This document shows, one piece after another, positions 7,981-15,903 of a DNA stretch of 50,715 nucleotides. Source of the DNA: Dokdonella sp. (GTDB lineage Bacteria > Pseudomonadota > Gammaproteobacteria > Xanthomonadales > Rhodanobacteraceae); NCBI GenBank assembly GCA_016712865.1, contig JADJQH010000005.1, positions 1-50,715 of the forward strand. Reading direction: 5' to 3'. The notes under the pieces were generated by a model. It made no database searches. It had not been told where the DNA came from and worked only from the letters and a program-made list of their open reading frames with translations. Each line of letters starts with the position of its first letter. The stretch's first letter is position 1. The position numbers were made by a program, and so were the translations under genes.

Positions 7981-9219
7981 ATGACTGCAATTGGTGGTTT
8001 GAGGGGTAGTGGTAACTTCGGAACTGACGAGCGTCCGAAGAATTTTCGTGAGATGATTCTCTGGATGAATCCGAACGGCACGGCTCCGCTGTTCGCGCTC
8101 ACGGCGAAGGCGAAGAAGAAGACGGTTGACGATGCGGAGTATGCGTGGTGGGATGAGCCCAACACGATTTTCCGTCTTCAGGCCGCAGGCGCGGCGGCTT
8201 CGACTGATACGACGATTGTGGTCGATTCGGTCGATCCAGCGGCGGCGACCCTGTCGGCTGCTTATGGTACGGCGAGTCACTTGAAAGCGGGCGACCTGCT
8301 TATGGTCGAACCGAGTGCAGATGCTGCGGCATTCACGCCGGAGATCATCGAAGTGGTGTCGGTTGCTTCCGACACGACCTTCACGGCTAAGCGTGGTGTT
8401 GCGGGTACGACAGCTGCGACGATCGCGAACGACGCCTATCTGCTTCTGATCGGTTCGGCGTACGCGGAAGGTACTGCGGCTCCGCGCGCGGTCAGCCGGA
8501 ATCCTGTGAAGTACAACAACTATGTGCAGATCTTCAAGGATGCCTACGAGCTGTCGGGTACGACGGAAGAGACGAAGCTGCGGACGGGTTCGGCTTGGTC
8601 GAACGATAAGAAGCGCAAGATGTTTGATCACGCGCTGAAGATCGAGATGTCGATGCTCTTCGGGCAGAAGAACGAGAGCACCGGCGACAACGGCAAGCCG
8701 ATCCGGTATATGGGTGGACTTCGTCAGCAGATCCCGACGGAGACCACGACGGTGTTCAGCGCGGCCACGACGACGACCTCGTTCCTCGATGCGGTGTATA
8801 AGGTCTTCAACTGGGATAGCCCGGCGGGAGATGAGCGCATTGCGTTCGCGGGTAACGTTGCGTTGAATGAGCTGAACAAGGTGATCAAGGCTGACAGCTC
8901 TTCGCGCGTGACGTGGGGTGGAACGATCACCCAGTACGGCATGAACTTCCGTGAGTTCGTGATGCCGCAAGGACGGCTGCTGATCCGGACGCATCCGCTG
9001 CTGAATCGTCACCCGACGCTGTATGGTAAGTCGATGTGGATTGTCGACTTCTCTTCGGTGAACTATGTCACGATGAAGAATCGTGATACGAAAGTGAAGG
9101 ATGACGTGCAGAACAAGGATGAAGACGTTCGTCGCGGCTTCATCCAGACGGACTGCAGCCTGATGGTCGATCGCGGTGGTCTGACTTGCGGCTATCTCGG
9201 CAACATCAGCGCGACCTAA
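7981..9219 (+). CDS. Major capsid protein, SU10-like (DUF5309) family
   Basis: The 412-aa protein fits the SU10-like/DUF5309 capsid family (HK97 fold). It has an N-terminal arm with FREMILWMNPNGTAPLF, an inserted beta-rich domain (about 75-165), then the core with YELSGTTEETKLRTG, a spine helix with HALKIEMSMLFGQ, and a C-terminal MVDRGG-type ending. Codon use is strongly biased here, as expected for a highly expressed gene, and this creates a long antisense frame that is not a gene. It follows the scaffold gene by three bases. Confidence 0.9.
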   Translation: MTAIGGLRGSGNFGTDERPKNFREMILWMNPNGTAPLFALTAKAKKKTVDDAEYAWWDEPNTIFRLQAAGAAASTDTTIVVDSVDPAAATLSAAYGTASHLKAGDLLMVEPSADAAAFTPEIIEVVSVASDTTFTAKRGVAGTTAATIANDAYLLLIGSAYAEGTAAPRAVSRNPVKYNNYVQIFKDAYELSGTTEETKLRTGSAWSNDKKRKMFDHALKIEMSMLFGQKNESTGDNGKPIRYMGGLRQQIPTETTTVFSAATTTTSFLDAVYKVFNWDSPAGDERIAFAGNVALNELNKVIKADSSSRVTWGGTITQYGMNFREFVMPQGRLLIRTHPLLNRHPTLYGKSMWIVDFSSVNYVTMKNRDTKVKDDVQNKDEDVRRGFIQTDCSLMVDRGGLTCGYLGNISAT

Positions 9220-9246
9220 GGGTAAGCGGAAAGAAAGGAAGAGATC

Positions 9247-9606
9247 ATGTCTCGTAGTATGATCGAAGATGCAGACGTGCGTAATCCGCTTATTCATCGT
9301 GAGCGGCATACGTGGGGTGCGAAAACGTTGACGGGTACGTTGACGTTGACGGAAGAAGAGGCGGATGTGCTCGACCTTGATCCGGGTGGTGCCAGCCGTA
9401 ACGTGGTGCTGCCGGCCGACGCGGTCGGACTGCGCGGTCGGGTGTTTTACATCTACAATTCGGCCGACGCAGCGGAAAACCTGGTGATGAAACAGTCGGA
9501 CGGAAGTACGACGGTAATCACGATTGGACAAGGTAAGGCGGGCATTGTTTGGCTCAGCGGAAACGTATCTGGTACGTTTCTCTGGCGCGGACTGCTCGGC
9601 TCGTAA
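9247..9606 (+). CDS. Putative head decoration protein
   Basis: The 119-aa beta-rich protein lies 27 bp after the major capsid gene, with AGGAAG (9235-9240) as ribosome-binding site. Residues 25-115 hold alternating beta strands and a GGASRNVVLPAD motif. Similar 'S-R-T-I-T-L-P' beta motifs occur in the receptor-binding proteins at 11220 and 14686, so this may be a small fold shared among virion surface proteins. Decoration or head-fibre function is inferred from position and composition. Confidence 0.6.
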   Translation: MSRSMIEDADVRNPLIHRERHTWGAKTLTGTLTLTEEEADVLDLDPGGASRNVVLPADAVGLRGRVFYIYNSADAAENLVMKQSDGSTTVITIGQGKAGIVWLSGNVSGTFLWRGLLGS

Positions 9607-9617
9607 TAGAGGGTAGG

Positions 9618-9690
9618 TCGCAGCTAATCTTCGGGGACGGGCTGCGATCGTGTAACGGGCGTTGTTGGCCGCCGACAGCGCCCGTTACTA
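9618..9690 (+). promoter_or_regulatory. Two strong hairpins between capsid and tail genes (element C)
   Basis: The first hairpin pairs TCGCAGC (9618-9624) with GCTGCGA (9641-9647). The second pairs TAACGGGCG (9653-9661) with CGCCCGTTA (9679-9687), with an inner GT-GG/CC-AC stem. No T-run follows, so these are not classic terminators. They may attenuate readthrough or stabilise the capsid mRNA end. Part of the second hairpin matches elements A and B. A TACAAT at 9710-9715 could be a -10 box, but no good -35 was seen. Confidence 0.55.
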
Positions 9691-9733
9691 ACCGTAGGTG
9701 AAATGCGTGTACAATACAAAAGAGGTTCCGCAG

Positions 9734-10003
9734 ATGATCGAAGGCAATCGAAAGTTGTGCGCGCGCATCGATCTCGAAAAGTTCGCCGATGCGGCAGAGC
9801 TTGAGCTTGGACAAGAAGTTGAGATCGTTGTAAAAGGCAAGATTGCAAGTCTGCGCGGGCCTGAAGAGCGGATGGAGCGAGATTATTCGAGCAAGAGTGA
9901 AAAGAAGGTTAAGAAGACATATCCCGGCTCAATTGAAGTTGAGATGGGTTCGTTTAAGTTGCTTTCCTCAACTGAGTTCTCCGGGATGGAGGATGATGAA
10001 TGA
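9734..10003 (+). CDS. Hypothetical protein, 89 aa
   Basis: The ATG at 9734 has AGAGG eight bases upstream and starts MIEGNRKLCARID; an in-frame ATG at 9698 lacks such a site. The product begins with a beta-rich half (residues 5-50, EVEIVVKGKIASL) and then becomes Lys/Glu-rich. It ends in an ATGA overlap with the next gene. It lies in the head-completion region, but no family was recognised. Confidence 0.65.
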   Translation: MIEGNRKLCARIDLEKFADAAELELGQEVEIVVKGKIASLRGPEERMERDYSSKSEKKVKKTYPGSIEVEMGSFKLLSSTEFSGMEDDE

Positions 10004-10389
10004 GTGAAGAGCTAGCGTTAACGGGAAAGGTAATTGCATTACGTTACCTCCTCGGTGATCTCGCAACAACAGAAGAATTACGTATCAAGCTTTACAAAAA
10101 CGATATAACTCCTGACGACGATTCTGTTACAGGTGATTTTACAGAGGCAACCTTTACCGGTTATGCTTCTATTTTGTTGGACGACTGGACACGGACTGAT
10201 GCGAGTGCGGTGCATTCGATGCTAGAGTTTATCTGTACAACGGATCAAACAGCAGAAAATATTTACGGATACTACATTGTTCGTACTACTTCGAATGAGT
10301 TGATTGCAGCGAAGCGGTTCACCGGCGCACCTTATTCGATCTCGCTTAACGGTGATGCGATCGCGGTGACGCCAACACTGGAGCTGTAA
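10000..10389 (+). CDS. Small structural protein of the head-tail region
   Basis: The 129-aa beta-rich protein carries a pattern seen in many phage structural clusters: LRIKLYKNDITPDD, then DFTEATFTGY, then a D/N-W strand. It probably sits on the head-tail joint or tail surface; the exact part is not known. The start overlaps the stop of the preceding gene (ATGA). The AT content rises here compared with the capsid genes. Confidence 0.6.
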   Translation: MSEELALTGKVIALRYLLGDLATTEELRIKLYKNDITPDDDSVTGDFTEATFTGYASILLDDWTRTDASAVHSMLEFICTTDQTAENIYGYYIVRTTSNELIAAKRFTGAPYSISLNGDAIAVTPTLEL

Positions 10390-10391
10390 AC

Positions 10392-10586
10392 GTGGTCGAT
10401 ACATGGGATACAATTTCGACTACTTGGACGACAGAGACGCGGACGTGGCGTGAGCTGTTAAATTTTGTAGCTGAACAAGAAGATACCTTTTCTCTCACGT
10501 TTCTACTTTCAGATGTGGTACAACCAAAAGTCTGGACACCACAAACAGCTGTGAGTAATAGCTGGACACCGCAAACGGAGCTGTAA
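10392..10586 (+). CDS. Small Trp/Thr-rich protein
   Basis: The 64-aa protein begins at GTG 10392 right after the preceding stop. It is rich in Trp and Thr and ends with two near-identical WTPQT units (V/S-WTPQT-A/E). A compact repeat-bearing structural peptide is likely, but no homologous family was recognised. It lies one base from the next gene. The good gene spacing supports it despite its size. Confidence 0.5.
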   Translation: MVDTWDTISTTWTTETRTWRELLNFVAEQEDTFSLTFLLSDVVQPKVWTPQTAVSNSWTPQTEL

Positions 10587-10587
10587 G

Positions 10588-11220
10588 ATGACGCGCAATG
10601 AAGCCGTAGCGATGATACAACAACAGCTGTCGTTTCGAACGGATCAGACAGATAATATTATTGCATACATGAAGCTGGCACAACAGAGTCTTGAAAAAGG
10701 TAAGACGCTGCCGTGGTGGTTGAAGAGCGAACGGAGCTTTATCTACACCGTTGCAGACGAGCAGCGAATTCCGCTTCCAACGGATTTTTTGCGCGAGGTC
10801 GATGATAGTCAACTCGTGTATGTTCCGACGGATACGACAGAGAAGTTGGTTTTTCTGGACAAGGATACGACAGATCAGCTCGAAGCGCACTACGGAACGG
10901 ATACGGGAGAACCAGAAGCTTATTCTCTCGATGGAAAGTATTTTCGCATCTTTCCGACACCTGACGATGTTTACCAGATCCGTATGGTGTACATGAAAAA
11001 GGATACGGTTTTGACGACTAACATTGAAAATAAATGGCTGGAACATTTACCATACCTCATTATGGGTGTGACGGGGACGTTGATCGCATCTGCTCTACGT
11101 GACCAGACTGCGCAGGCGGTGTTTCAAGGCTGGGCGAAAGACGGGCTCGCGATGATGTACGCGGAAAACGAAGCTCGTGAACACACGAATATGGACTACC
11201 AAATCGGAGGGCCGCACTGA
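10588..11220 (+). CDS. Head-tail adaptor protein (P22 gp4-like family, putative)
   Basis: The 210-aa protein opens with a helical N-terminus (MTRNEAVAMIQQQLSF, then a helix ending LEKGKTLPWWL), has a central beta region with RIPLPTDFLREVD and YSLDGKYFRIFPTP, and ends with helices. This layout is that of podoviral adaptor proteins that dock under the portal. In that family the adaptor extends the portal tunnel to the tail nozzle, which is encoded here at 15904. The stop overlaps the next ATG. Confidence 0.75.
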   Translation: MTRNEAVAMIQQQLSFRTDQTDNIIAYMKLAQQSLEKGKTLPWWLKSERSFIYTVADEQRIPLPTDFLREVDDSQLVYVPTDTTEKLVFLDKDTTDQLEAHYGTDTGEPEAYSLDGKYFRIFPTPDDVYQIRMVYMKKDTVLTTNIENKWLEHLPYLIMGVTGTLIASALRDQTAQAVFQGWAKDGLAMMYAENEAREHTNMDYQIGGPH

Positions 11221-12947
11221 TGGGACTTGAAGCCGCAACCTATATTGATGACTTGGTGAGCACGAATCCGGTTGTTGGAGATAACGTCTTTGAAGGCGAC
11301 GATCATCTGCGTCTAATCAAGGCTACGTTGCAGGCCACTTTTCCATCTTTCGATCGTCCGTTTTACCACGATACGGTGACGACAGGTGCAGCAGACGTTA
11401 CCCTAGACGCGACAGATGATCGATCTGTACAAGATATTGATGCATCTGGAGGTGTACGTACGATTACTCTTCCGACGAGTCCAAGTGCGGGCTATGAAGT
11501 TACGATAAGTAAAAGTGATTCATCTTCGAATGCGGTGACGGTTGCACGAGGTGGCACAAACACTATCAATGGCACGACGACATATAGTCTGCCGCGACAA
11601 TATTCAGCTGCAAAATTTAAGTACATTGGAGCGGGTTTGTGGCTCGTTATTGCCGCGACATATATGCGCGGACCGACGACGAGTGTAGATGATGAGTTGG
11701 TGCTATTTTCCGGGACGTCTGGTGATCTACTTAAGCGTGCGTCGACGACGGGGATACTGAAAGCTGCGAGTGGTGTACTATCTGCGGCGGTTGAAGGAAC
11801 GGATTACTATGCGCCGGGTGGAACAGAGGTCGCGCTAGCGGATGGTGGCACAGGTGCGAGTCTTGTTGATCCGGGGGCAGACCGTATTCTGTTCTGGGAC
11901 GATAGTGCAGGAGGTGTTACTTGGCTAGAAGTCGGCAGTGGCTTGAGTCTTGCAGGTACTGTTCTTTCTGCGTCCGGTGGAGGTAGCGGTGATGTAGTCG
12001 GACCGGCTAGCGCTACCGACAACGCTCTAGCTCGTTTCGATACTACGACAGGAAAACTGTTGCAAGATAGTGGAGTTACGTTAAGTGACACTGCTGTATT
12101 TGCTGGGGTGTTAACAGTTGGGTTTTCGTCTGGTGGAAGTCTAAATTTCGATTCGGGTGATGTAACGGTAACACATTCTGCAAATGCGTTGACGTTTGCA
12201 GGTGCTACAAACGGTTATCTTTTTTCAAATGCTTTGCTTCCGGAAACCACAGATGGCGCCGCGCTTGGCTCAACTGCGAATATGTGGTCAGATATTTTTA
12301 TCGCTGCGGGTGGTGTAATCAATTTTGACAACGGAGATCTTACACTTACGCATGCGGCAAATAGTTTAACTATTACTGGGGGTATTCTTGTTCTAGATGC
12401 GGGAGCCACAGTAGGTGGTTCGTTAGTTAAAACAGCCGGCAAAGAGACAATCTTTGTTCCTGCTGCAGCAATGGTAACACGTACAACGAATGGTGCGGCT
12501 AGCGGTACGACAGAACTCACCACCAATGATGTGATGCTAGCTAGTTATGATTTCGACCAGACAACAGAAGAAGGAGTTGGTTTCTGGATCGCCATGCCGA
12601 AGTCGTGGGACGAGAGTACGGTGACATTTAAGCCGTTTTGGACGGCGGCGAGTGGTTCGGGTGGTGTGGTGTGGGGACTTGCAGCCTACGCCTTCTCCGA
12701 CGACGACGCGCTCGACACGGCGGTCTCCGGCCAGCAGACGAGCACGGACACACTGATCGCCACCAATGACATGCACATTGGTCCGGAAAGCTCGGCTATC
12801 ACGATCGGCGGCACGCCGGCAGAAGGCGACATGGTTTACTTCGAGATCACGCGCGAAGTTGCCAACGGATCGGATACTCTGAGCGCTGATGCCAAGCTGC
12901 TCGGTGTTCACGTCTACTTCACCACCAACGCTGCAACGGATGCTTAA
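11220..12947 (+). CDS. Receptor-binding/tail fibre protein 1
   Basis: The 575-aa protein starts with MGLEAATYIDDL and GDDHLRLIKATLQATFP (about residues 28-44), an N-terminal module that recurs at 14686 and is common on podoviral tail fibres. Residues 45-400 are beta-rich with repeated 'SGGSLNFDSGDVTVTHSAN'-type units. Residues 430-575 form a C-terminal beta domain. From about 12580 codon use changes abruptly to GC-rich third positions, as if the C-terminal domain was acquired separately. It probably determines host attachment. Confidence 0.8.
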   Translation: MGLEAATYIDDLVSTNPVVGDNVFEGDDHLRLIKATLQATFPSFDRPFYHDTVTTGAADVTLDATDDRSVQDIDASGGVRTITLPTSPSAGYEVTISKSDSSSNAVTVARGGTNTINGTTTYSLPRQYSAAKFKYIGAGLWLVIAATYMRGPTTSVDDELVLFSGTSGDLLKRASTTGILKAASGVLSAAVEGTDYYAPGGTEVALADGGTGASLVDPGADRILFWDDSAGGVTWLEVGSGLSLAGTVLSASGGGSGDVVGPASATDNALARFDTTTGKLLQDSGVTLSDTAVFAGVLTVGFSSGGSLNFDSGDVTVTHSANALTFAGATNGYLFSNALLPETTDGAALGSTANMWSDIFIAAGGVINFDNGDLTLTHAANSLTITGGILVLDAGATVGGSLVKTAGKETIFVPAAAMVTRTTNGAASGTTELTTNDVMLASYDFDQTTEEGVGFWIAMPKSWDESTVTFKPFWTAASGSGGVVWGLAAYAFSDDDALDTAVSGQQTSTDTLIATNDMHIGPESSAITIGGTPAEGDMVYFEITREVANGSDTLSADAKLLGVHVYFTTNAATDA

Positions 12948-12949
12948 AA

Positions 12950-13450
12950 ATGAAAATAGCGCGAGTTGTCAACAATGCAGTAGTTGAAACTAGAGAAGGA
13001 GATCTTTCTCTTGTTCCGATACACAAAAGAATGTATTGGCGTCTTGTTGTAGAACAGCCGCCAGTATATAGTGCTACAATAGAAAACGTGTATGCAACTG
13101 GATGGCAAATTACGGATACGGAAGCGATACGTCAATATACAGTAACACCCATTCCACGTGAACGTTTAATACAAAGAATTAAAGATGAAGCACAACGACG
13201 TATAATTATACTTTGTGGTGCTGTAGATTTCAACTCTTGTATTGTACGTCAACTGAATATGCTAAAACGCGTTGGACAGCTGAACAATAAACTAGCTAAA
13301 AGACAAACGTTAACACAAGACGAAGAAACAGAAGCTGCAAAATTGGAAGCTTTGGCGCAGAGTATAGACCATCTACGTGCAAGGTCAAATGAACTCGAAG
13401 CATTAGATCCGATCCCGGCCGACTATGCCGACGATGTGAGGTGGGCATGA
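12950..13450 (+). CDS. Tail fibre-associated protein, possible assembly chaperone
   Basis: The 166-aa protein has a beta-rich first half (residues 1-70) and a helical second half (70-160) rich in Arg, Lys and Gln. This resembles tail-fibre assembly chaperones, which often follow a fibre gene. The gene is visibly AT-richer than its neighbours until about 13,390, then turns GC-rich at its very end, so it spans a recombination border. It ends in an ATGA overlap with the LamG gene. Function is inferred from position and layout. Confidence 0.55.
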   Translation: MKIARVVNNAVVETREGDLSLVPIHKRMYWRLVVEQPPVYSATIENVYATGWQITDTEAIRQYTVTPIPRERLIQRIKDEAQRRIIILCGAVDFNSCIVRQLNMLKRVGQLNNKLAKRQTLTQDEETEAAKLEALAQSIDHLRARSNELEALDPIPADYADDVRWA

Positions 13451-14178
13451 GTTTCGCCGTCACGCATCTGATTGGGTTTGGTGGGAAGCGTGCGGCTGCG
13501 GTCGGCGGCAACGACAGCTACACCGAGCTGCTACTGCACTGTGACGGCACGGACGCGAGCACGACGTTCACCGATTCCTCGTCAAATGCCAGGAGCGTGA
13601 CCGCGGTCGGCAACGCCCAAATCGACACGTCGGATAGTAAGTTCGGCGGCGCTGCGGGACTGTTTGACGGGACGGGAGACTACTTGCAGCTTTCTAATCA
13701 TGCCGATTGGGACATCACGGGCGACTTCACAATTGATATGTGGGTCAAGACCGATACCCTTTCTGGCACGATGGGGCTAATAGGTCACGGCGGCTACAGC
13801 TCAGGCTCGGGCGGCTGGGACCTGCGACTGGTAAACCAGACGCTGGGGTTTAATTGCTACGAGACGACAGGGTTGGTGCGCGACGGAATAGCCACTGGCA
13901 ACGTCATCACGTCCACGAGCGCGTGGTATCACGTTGCTGCGGTACGGAACGGGTCAAGCGTGGTGATCTACGTGGATGGTGTCGCCGCTGTCACAGACGC
14001 TAGCTTTGCCACGATACTAGCGAACACGAATACCCTTGAGGTTGCCGCGATCAGGCACAGCTCGAACGGCGGCAACCCCGCTTTCGGGTTCGATGGATGG
14101 ATCGACGAACTTCGGCTTAGCAAAGGCATTGCTCGGTGGACATCAGCCTTCACACCACCGTCAGCCGCATACTCGTGA
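13447..14178 (+). CDS. LamG/concanavalin A-like tail protein
   Basis: The 243-aa protein is a LamG_3-type beta sandwich: LLLHCDGTDASTTFTDSS, FGGAAGLFDGTGDYL, FTIDMWVKTD, WYHVAAVRNGS, VVIYVDGV and FDGWIDELRLSKGIARW occur in family order. Such domains bind carbohydrates, so a cell-surface binding role on the tail is likely. The ATG in the ATGA overlap is preferred to the GTG at 13441. The gene is GC-richer than both neighbours, suggesting recent exchange. Confidence 0.8.
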   Translation: MSFAVTHLIGFGGKRAAAVGGNDSYTELLLHCDGTDASTTFTDSSSNARSVTAVGNAQIDTSDSKFGGAAGLFDGTGDYLQLSNHADWDITGDFTIDMWVKTDTLSGTMGLIGHGGYSSGSGGWDLRLVNQTLGFNCYETTGLVRDGIATGNVITSTSAWYHVAAVRNGSSVVIYVDGVAAVTDASFATILANTNTLEVAAIRHSSNGGNPAFGFDGWIDELRLSKGIARWTSAFTPPSAAYS

Positions 14179-14199
14179 GCGAGCCAGCGTCAGTGAGTT

Positions 14200-14343
14200 T
14201 CAGGAGGTCTCGCGTCGTCGCGGAGGCCCGCCAAGAAACCACTCGATGCCAACCAACAGCAAGAATTGTGCTGCCATCGCAAAGGCCAGAAGCCAGCCGA
14301 TCAGCGCGAACCACGTCCCGTGGCCGTCGTTCTGCGGTGACAA
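14200..14343 (-). CDS. Possible small membrane protein on the reverse strand
   Basis: A reverse frame from TTG 14341-14343 to TGA 14200-14202 encodes 47 aa with one strongly hydrophobic segment (WFALIGWLLAFAMAAQFLLL) and an Arg-rich C-terminus. No Shine-Dalgarno site precedes the TTG, and no other start is available before an upstream stop. Coding-like composition on the wrong strand between two fibre genes fits a remnant carried in with the GC-rich LamG cassette. Otherwise this 188-bp gap (14179-14366) holds only the ribosome-binding site of the next gene. Confidence 0.35.
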   Translation of the reverse strand: MSPQNDGHGTWFALIGWLLAFAMAAQFLLLVGIEWFLGGPPRRRETS

Positions 14344-14366
14344 TGAAGGTGAAAAGGTAAATAACT

Positions 14367-14675
14367 ATGAAGCTGTATCCTGCTTATGTTTTGTTAAGTC
14401 CGCAACGTAAACCGTTGATGGATGGAAAAACAGAGGTAACTGTACGCGCGCTTGTCGCACAGTTATTAGATGTACAAGAAGGTAAACCTCTTTCAGGTGA
14501 AGCCAAAATGGAACGTTTCAAACTCCAACAACGTTTGTATGAACCTAACGCTATGGAAGAAGGAATTACACTTACAGCGACGGAAGTTACATTGTTAATG
14601 CAAGTGTTGGAAAAAACACCACTTGTTACACCTAACATCTATGGACAGATCGTAACTATGCTTGAGCAAAAGTGA
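14367..14675 (+). CDS. Hypothetical protein in the receptor-binding cluster
   Basis: The 102-aa, mostly helical protein opens MKLYPAYVLLSPQRKPL and ends in MLEQK. AAAAGG at 14352-14357 supports the ATG. It is AT-rich like the gene at 12950 and unlike the LamG gene between them. A helper for the second fibre is plausible, since it lies 10 bp ahead of it. No family was recognised. Confidence 0.6.
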   Translation: MKLYPAYVLLSPQRKPLMDGKTEVTVRALVAQLLDVQEGKPLSGEAKMERFKLQQRLYEPNAMEEGITLTATEVTLLMQVLEKTPLVTPNIYGQIVTMLEQK

Positions 14676-14685
14676 GGAAAAACAA

Positions 14686-15900
14686 ATGGGGCTAGAAGCA
14701 GCGACATACATTTCTGATCTGAGTGCAAGTAATCCAGTGGCTAGTGATCTACAGTCACAAGGAGATGATCATCTGCGCCTAATTAAGGCTGTGTTGCAAA
14801 CGACGTTCCCAAACGCGAGTCGTGCATTTCGGATGCAAAGCGTAGTTGCAGTTACAGCTGGCGATATCACTGTAGTCGCCCCGACGGACGACACGAAGGT
14901 GTTTCCAGTCAATGCGACTGCAGCAGCGCGCACAGTTACAATGCCGAGCTCATCGTTGTTTTCAGGCTATTCGAACGTCGTCGTTAAGACGGATAGTTCG
15001 GCGAATGCAGTTACAGTAGCGGCCGCGGCACTGATTAATGGTGCGGCGTCGATTAAGCTGTATAATCAGTACGATGCAGCAATCCTTTGGTATTCGTCGG
15101 CAGACACTACTTGGTATGCGTTCATTGTGACGAGAAGCTGGATTCCTCCCGCGAGTGCGAGCGGGAACGTCACACTGGATAATACGTATCAGGACAAGCT
15201 GCTGACTGTTTCGGCAAGTGGAGCTAGTCGTACTATCACGTTACCGAGTACGTTGCCGGCTGGTTTTAAATGTAAGGTAAAGAAAACCGACTCGACTGCG
15301 AATACGGTTACGTTGGATGCGACGTCAGGTGGAAGCATCAACGGCGCGAACACGGTGGTGCTGAGGTTTCAGTACGAAGAGGTGGAAATTGTCTTCGACG
15401 GAACAACCTGGCACGCACCAGTCTATGACCCGTTTCCACCCGGTTCTTCTATGCTTTGGTGGACGGACACCGCACCGACAGGATGGGTGTTTCTCGAAGG
15501 ACAAGCCATTTCACGCACTACCTATCCACGACTGTTCGCGCTCTTTAGTACGACCTTCGGTGTAGGTGACGGCTCGACAACATTCAATCTACCCGACGTA
15601 CGTGGCAGGTTTCCGCGGTTTTGGGACCACGGTAAAGGGCTTGATCCTGACGCAGCTACACGTACCGCGCCGGCGGGAAGTTCGGTGACTGCAGGTGACC
15701 ATGTCGCAACGCTGCAAGATGATCAATTTGAAGCACATACACATTCCTATGATAGATCAGCTCCGAATGCCATTAATGCGGGACAAGGTAGTGGCTTCGC
15801 GGGTAATGGTGCAGCAAGCACAGCGAGCGGATCGGCTGGAAGTGGTACAGAAACCCGTCCGACGAACATGAACGTGGGTGTGATTATTAAACTGGGGTAA
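14686..15900 (+). CDS. Receptor-binding protein 2 with tail collar domain
   Basis: The 404-aa protein repeats the N-terminal module of fibre 1: MGLEAATYISDL, GDDHLRLIKAVLQTTFPN. Two beta segments with ASRTITLPST-type motifs follow (about 150-250). The C-terminus is a phage tail-collar domain: PPGSSMLWW, GWVFLEGQAISRTTYPRLFALFS, FGVGDGSTTFNLPDVRGRFPR. The shared N-terminus predicts that both fibres dock at the same tail site. ATG 14686 is chosen because it restores the shared N-terminus and has GAGG upstream; ATG 14662 is the alternative. Confidence 0.85.
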   Translation: MGLEAATYISDLSASNPVASDLQSQGDDHLRLIKAVLQTTFPNASRAFRMQSVVAVTAGDITVVAPTDDTKVFPVNATAAARTVTMPSSSLFSGYSNVVVKTDSSANAVTVAAAALINGAASIKLYNQYDAAILWYSSADTTWYAFIVTRSWIPPASASGNVTLDNTYQDKLLTVSASGASRTITLPSTLPAGFKCKVKKTDSTANTVTLDATSGGSINGANTVVLRFQYEEVEIVFDGTTWHAPVYDPFPPGSSMLWWTDTAPTGWVFLEGQAISRTTYPRLFALFSTTFGVGDGSTTFNLPDVRGRFPRFWDHGKGLDPDAATRTAPAGSSVTAGDHVATLQDDQFEAHTHSYDRSAPNAINAGQGSGFAGNGAASTASGSAGSGTETRPTNMNVGVIIKLG

Positions 15901-15903
15901 GCT

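Noticed and set aside
7636-9531. 631-codon reverse frame antisense to scaffold, capsid and the following gene
   Set aside because: It is Arg/His-rich and lacks domains; it results from the codon bias of the strongly coding forward genes.
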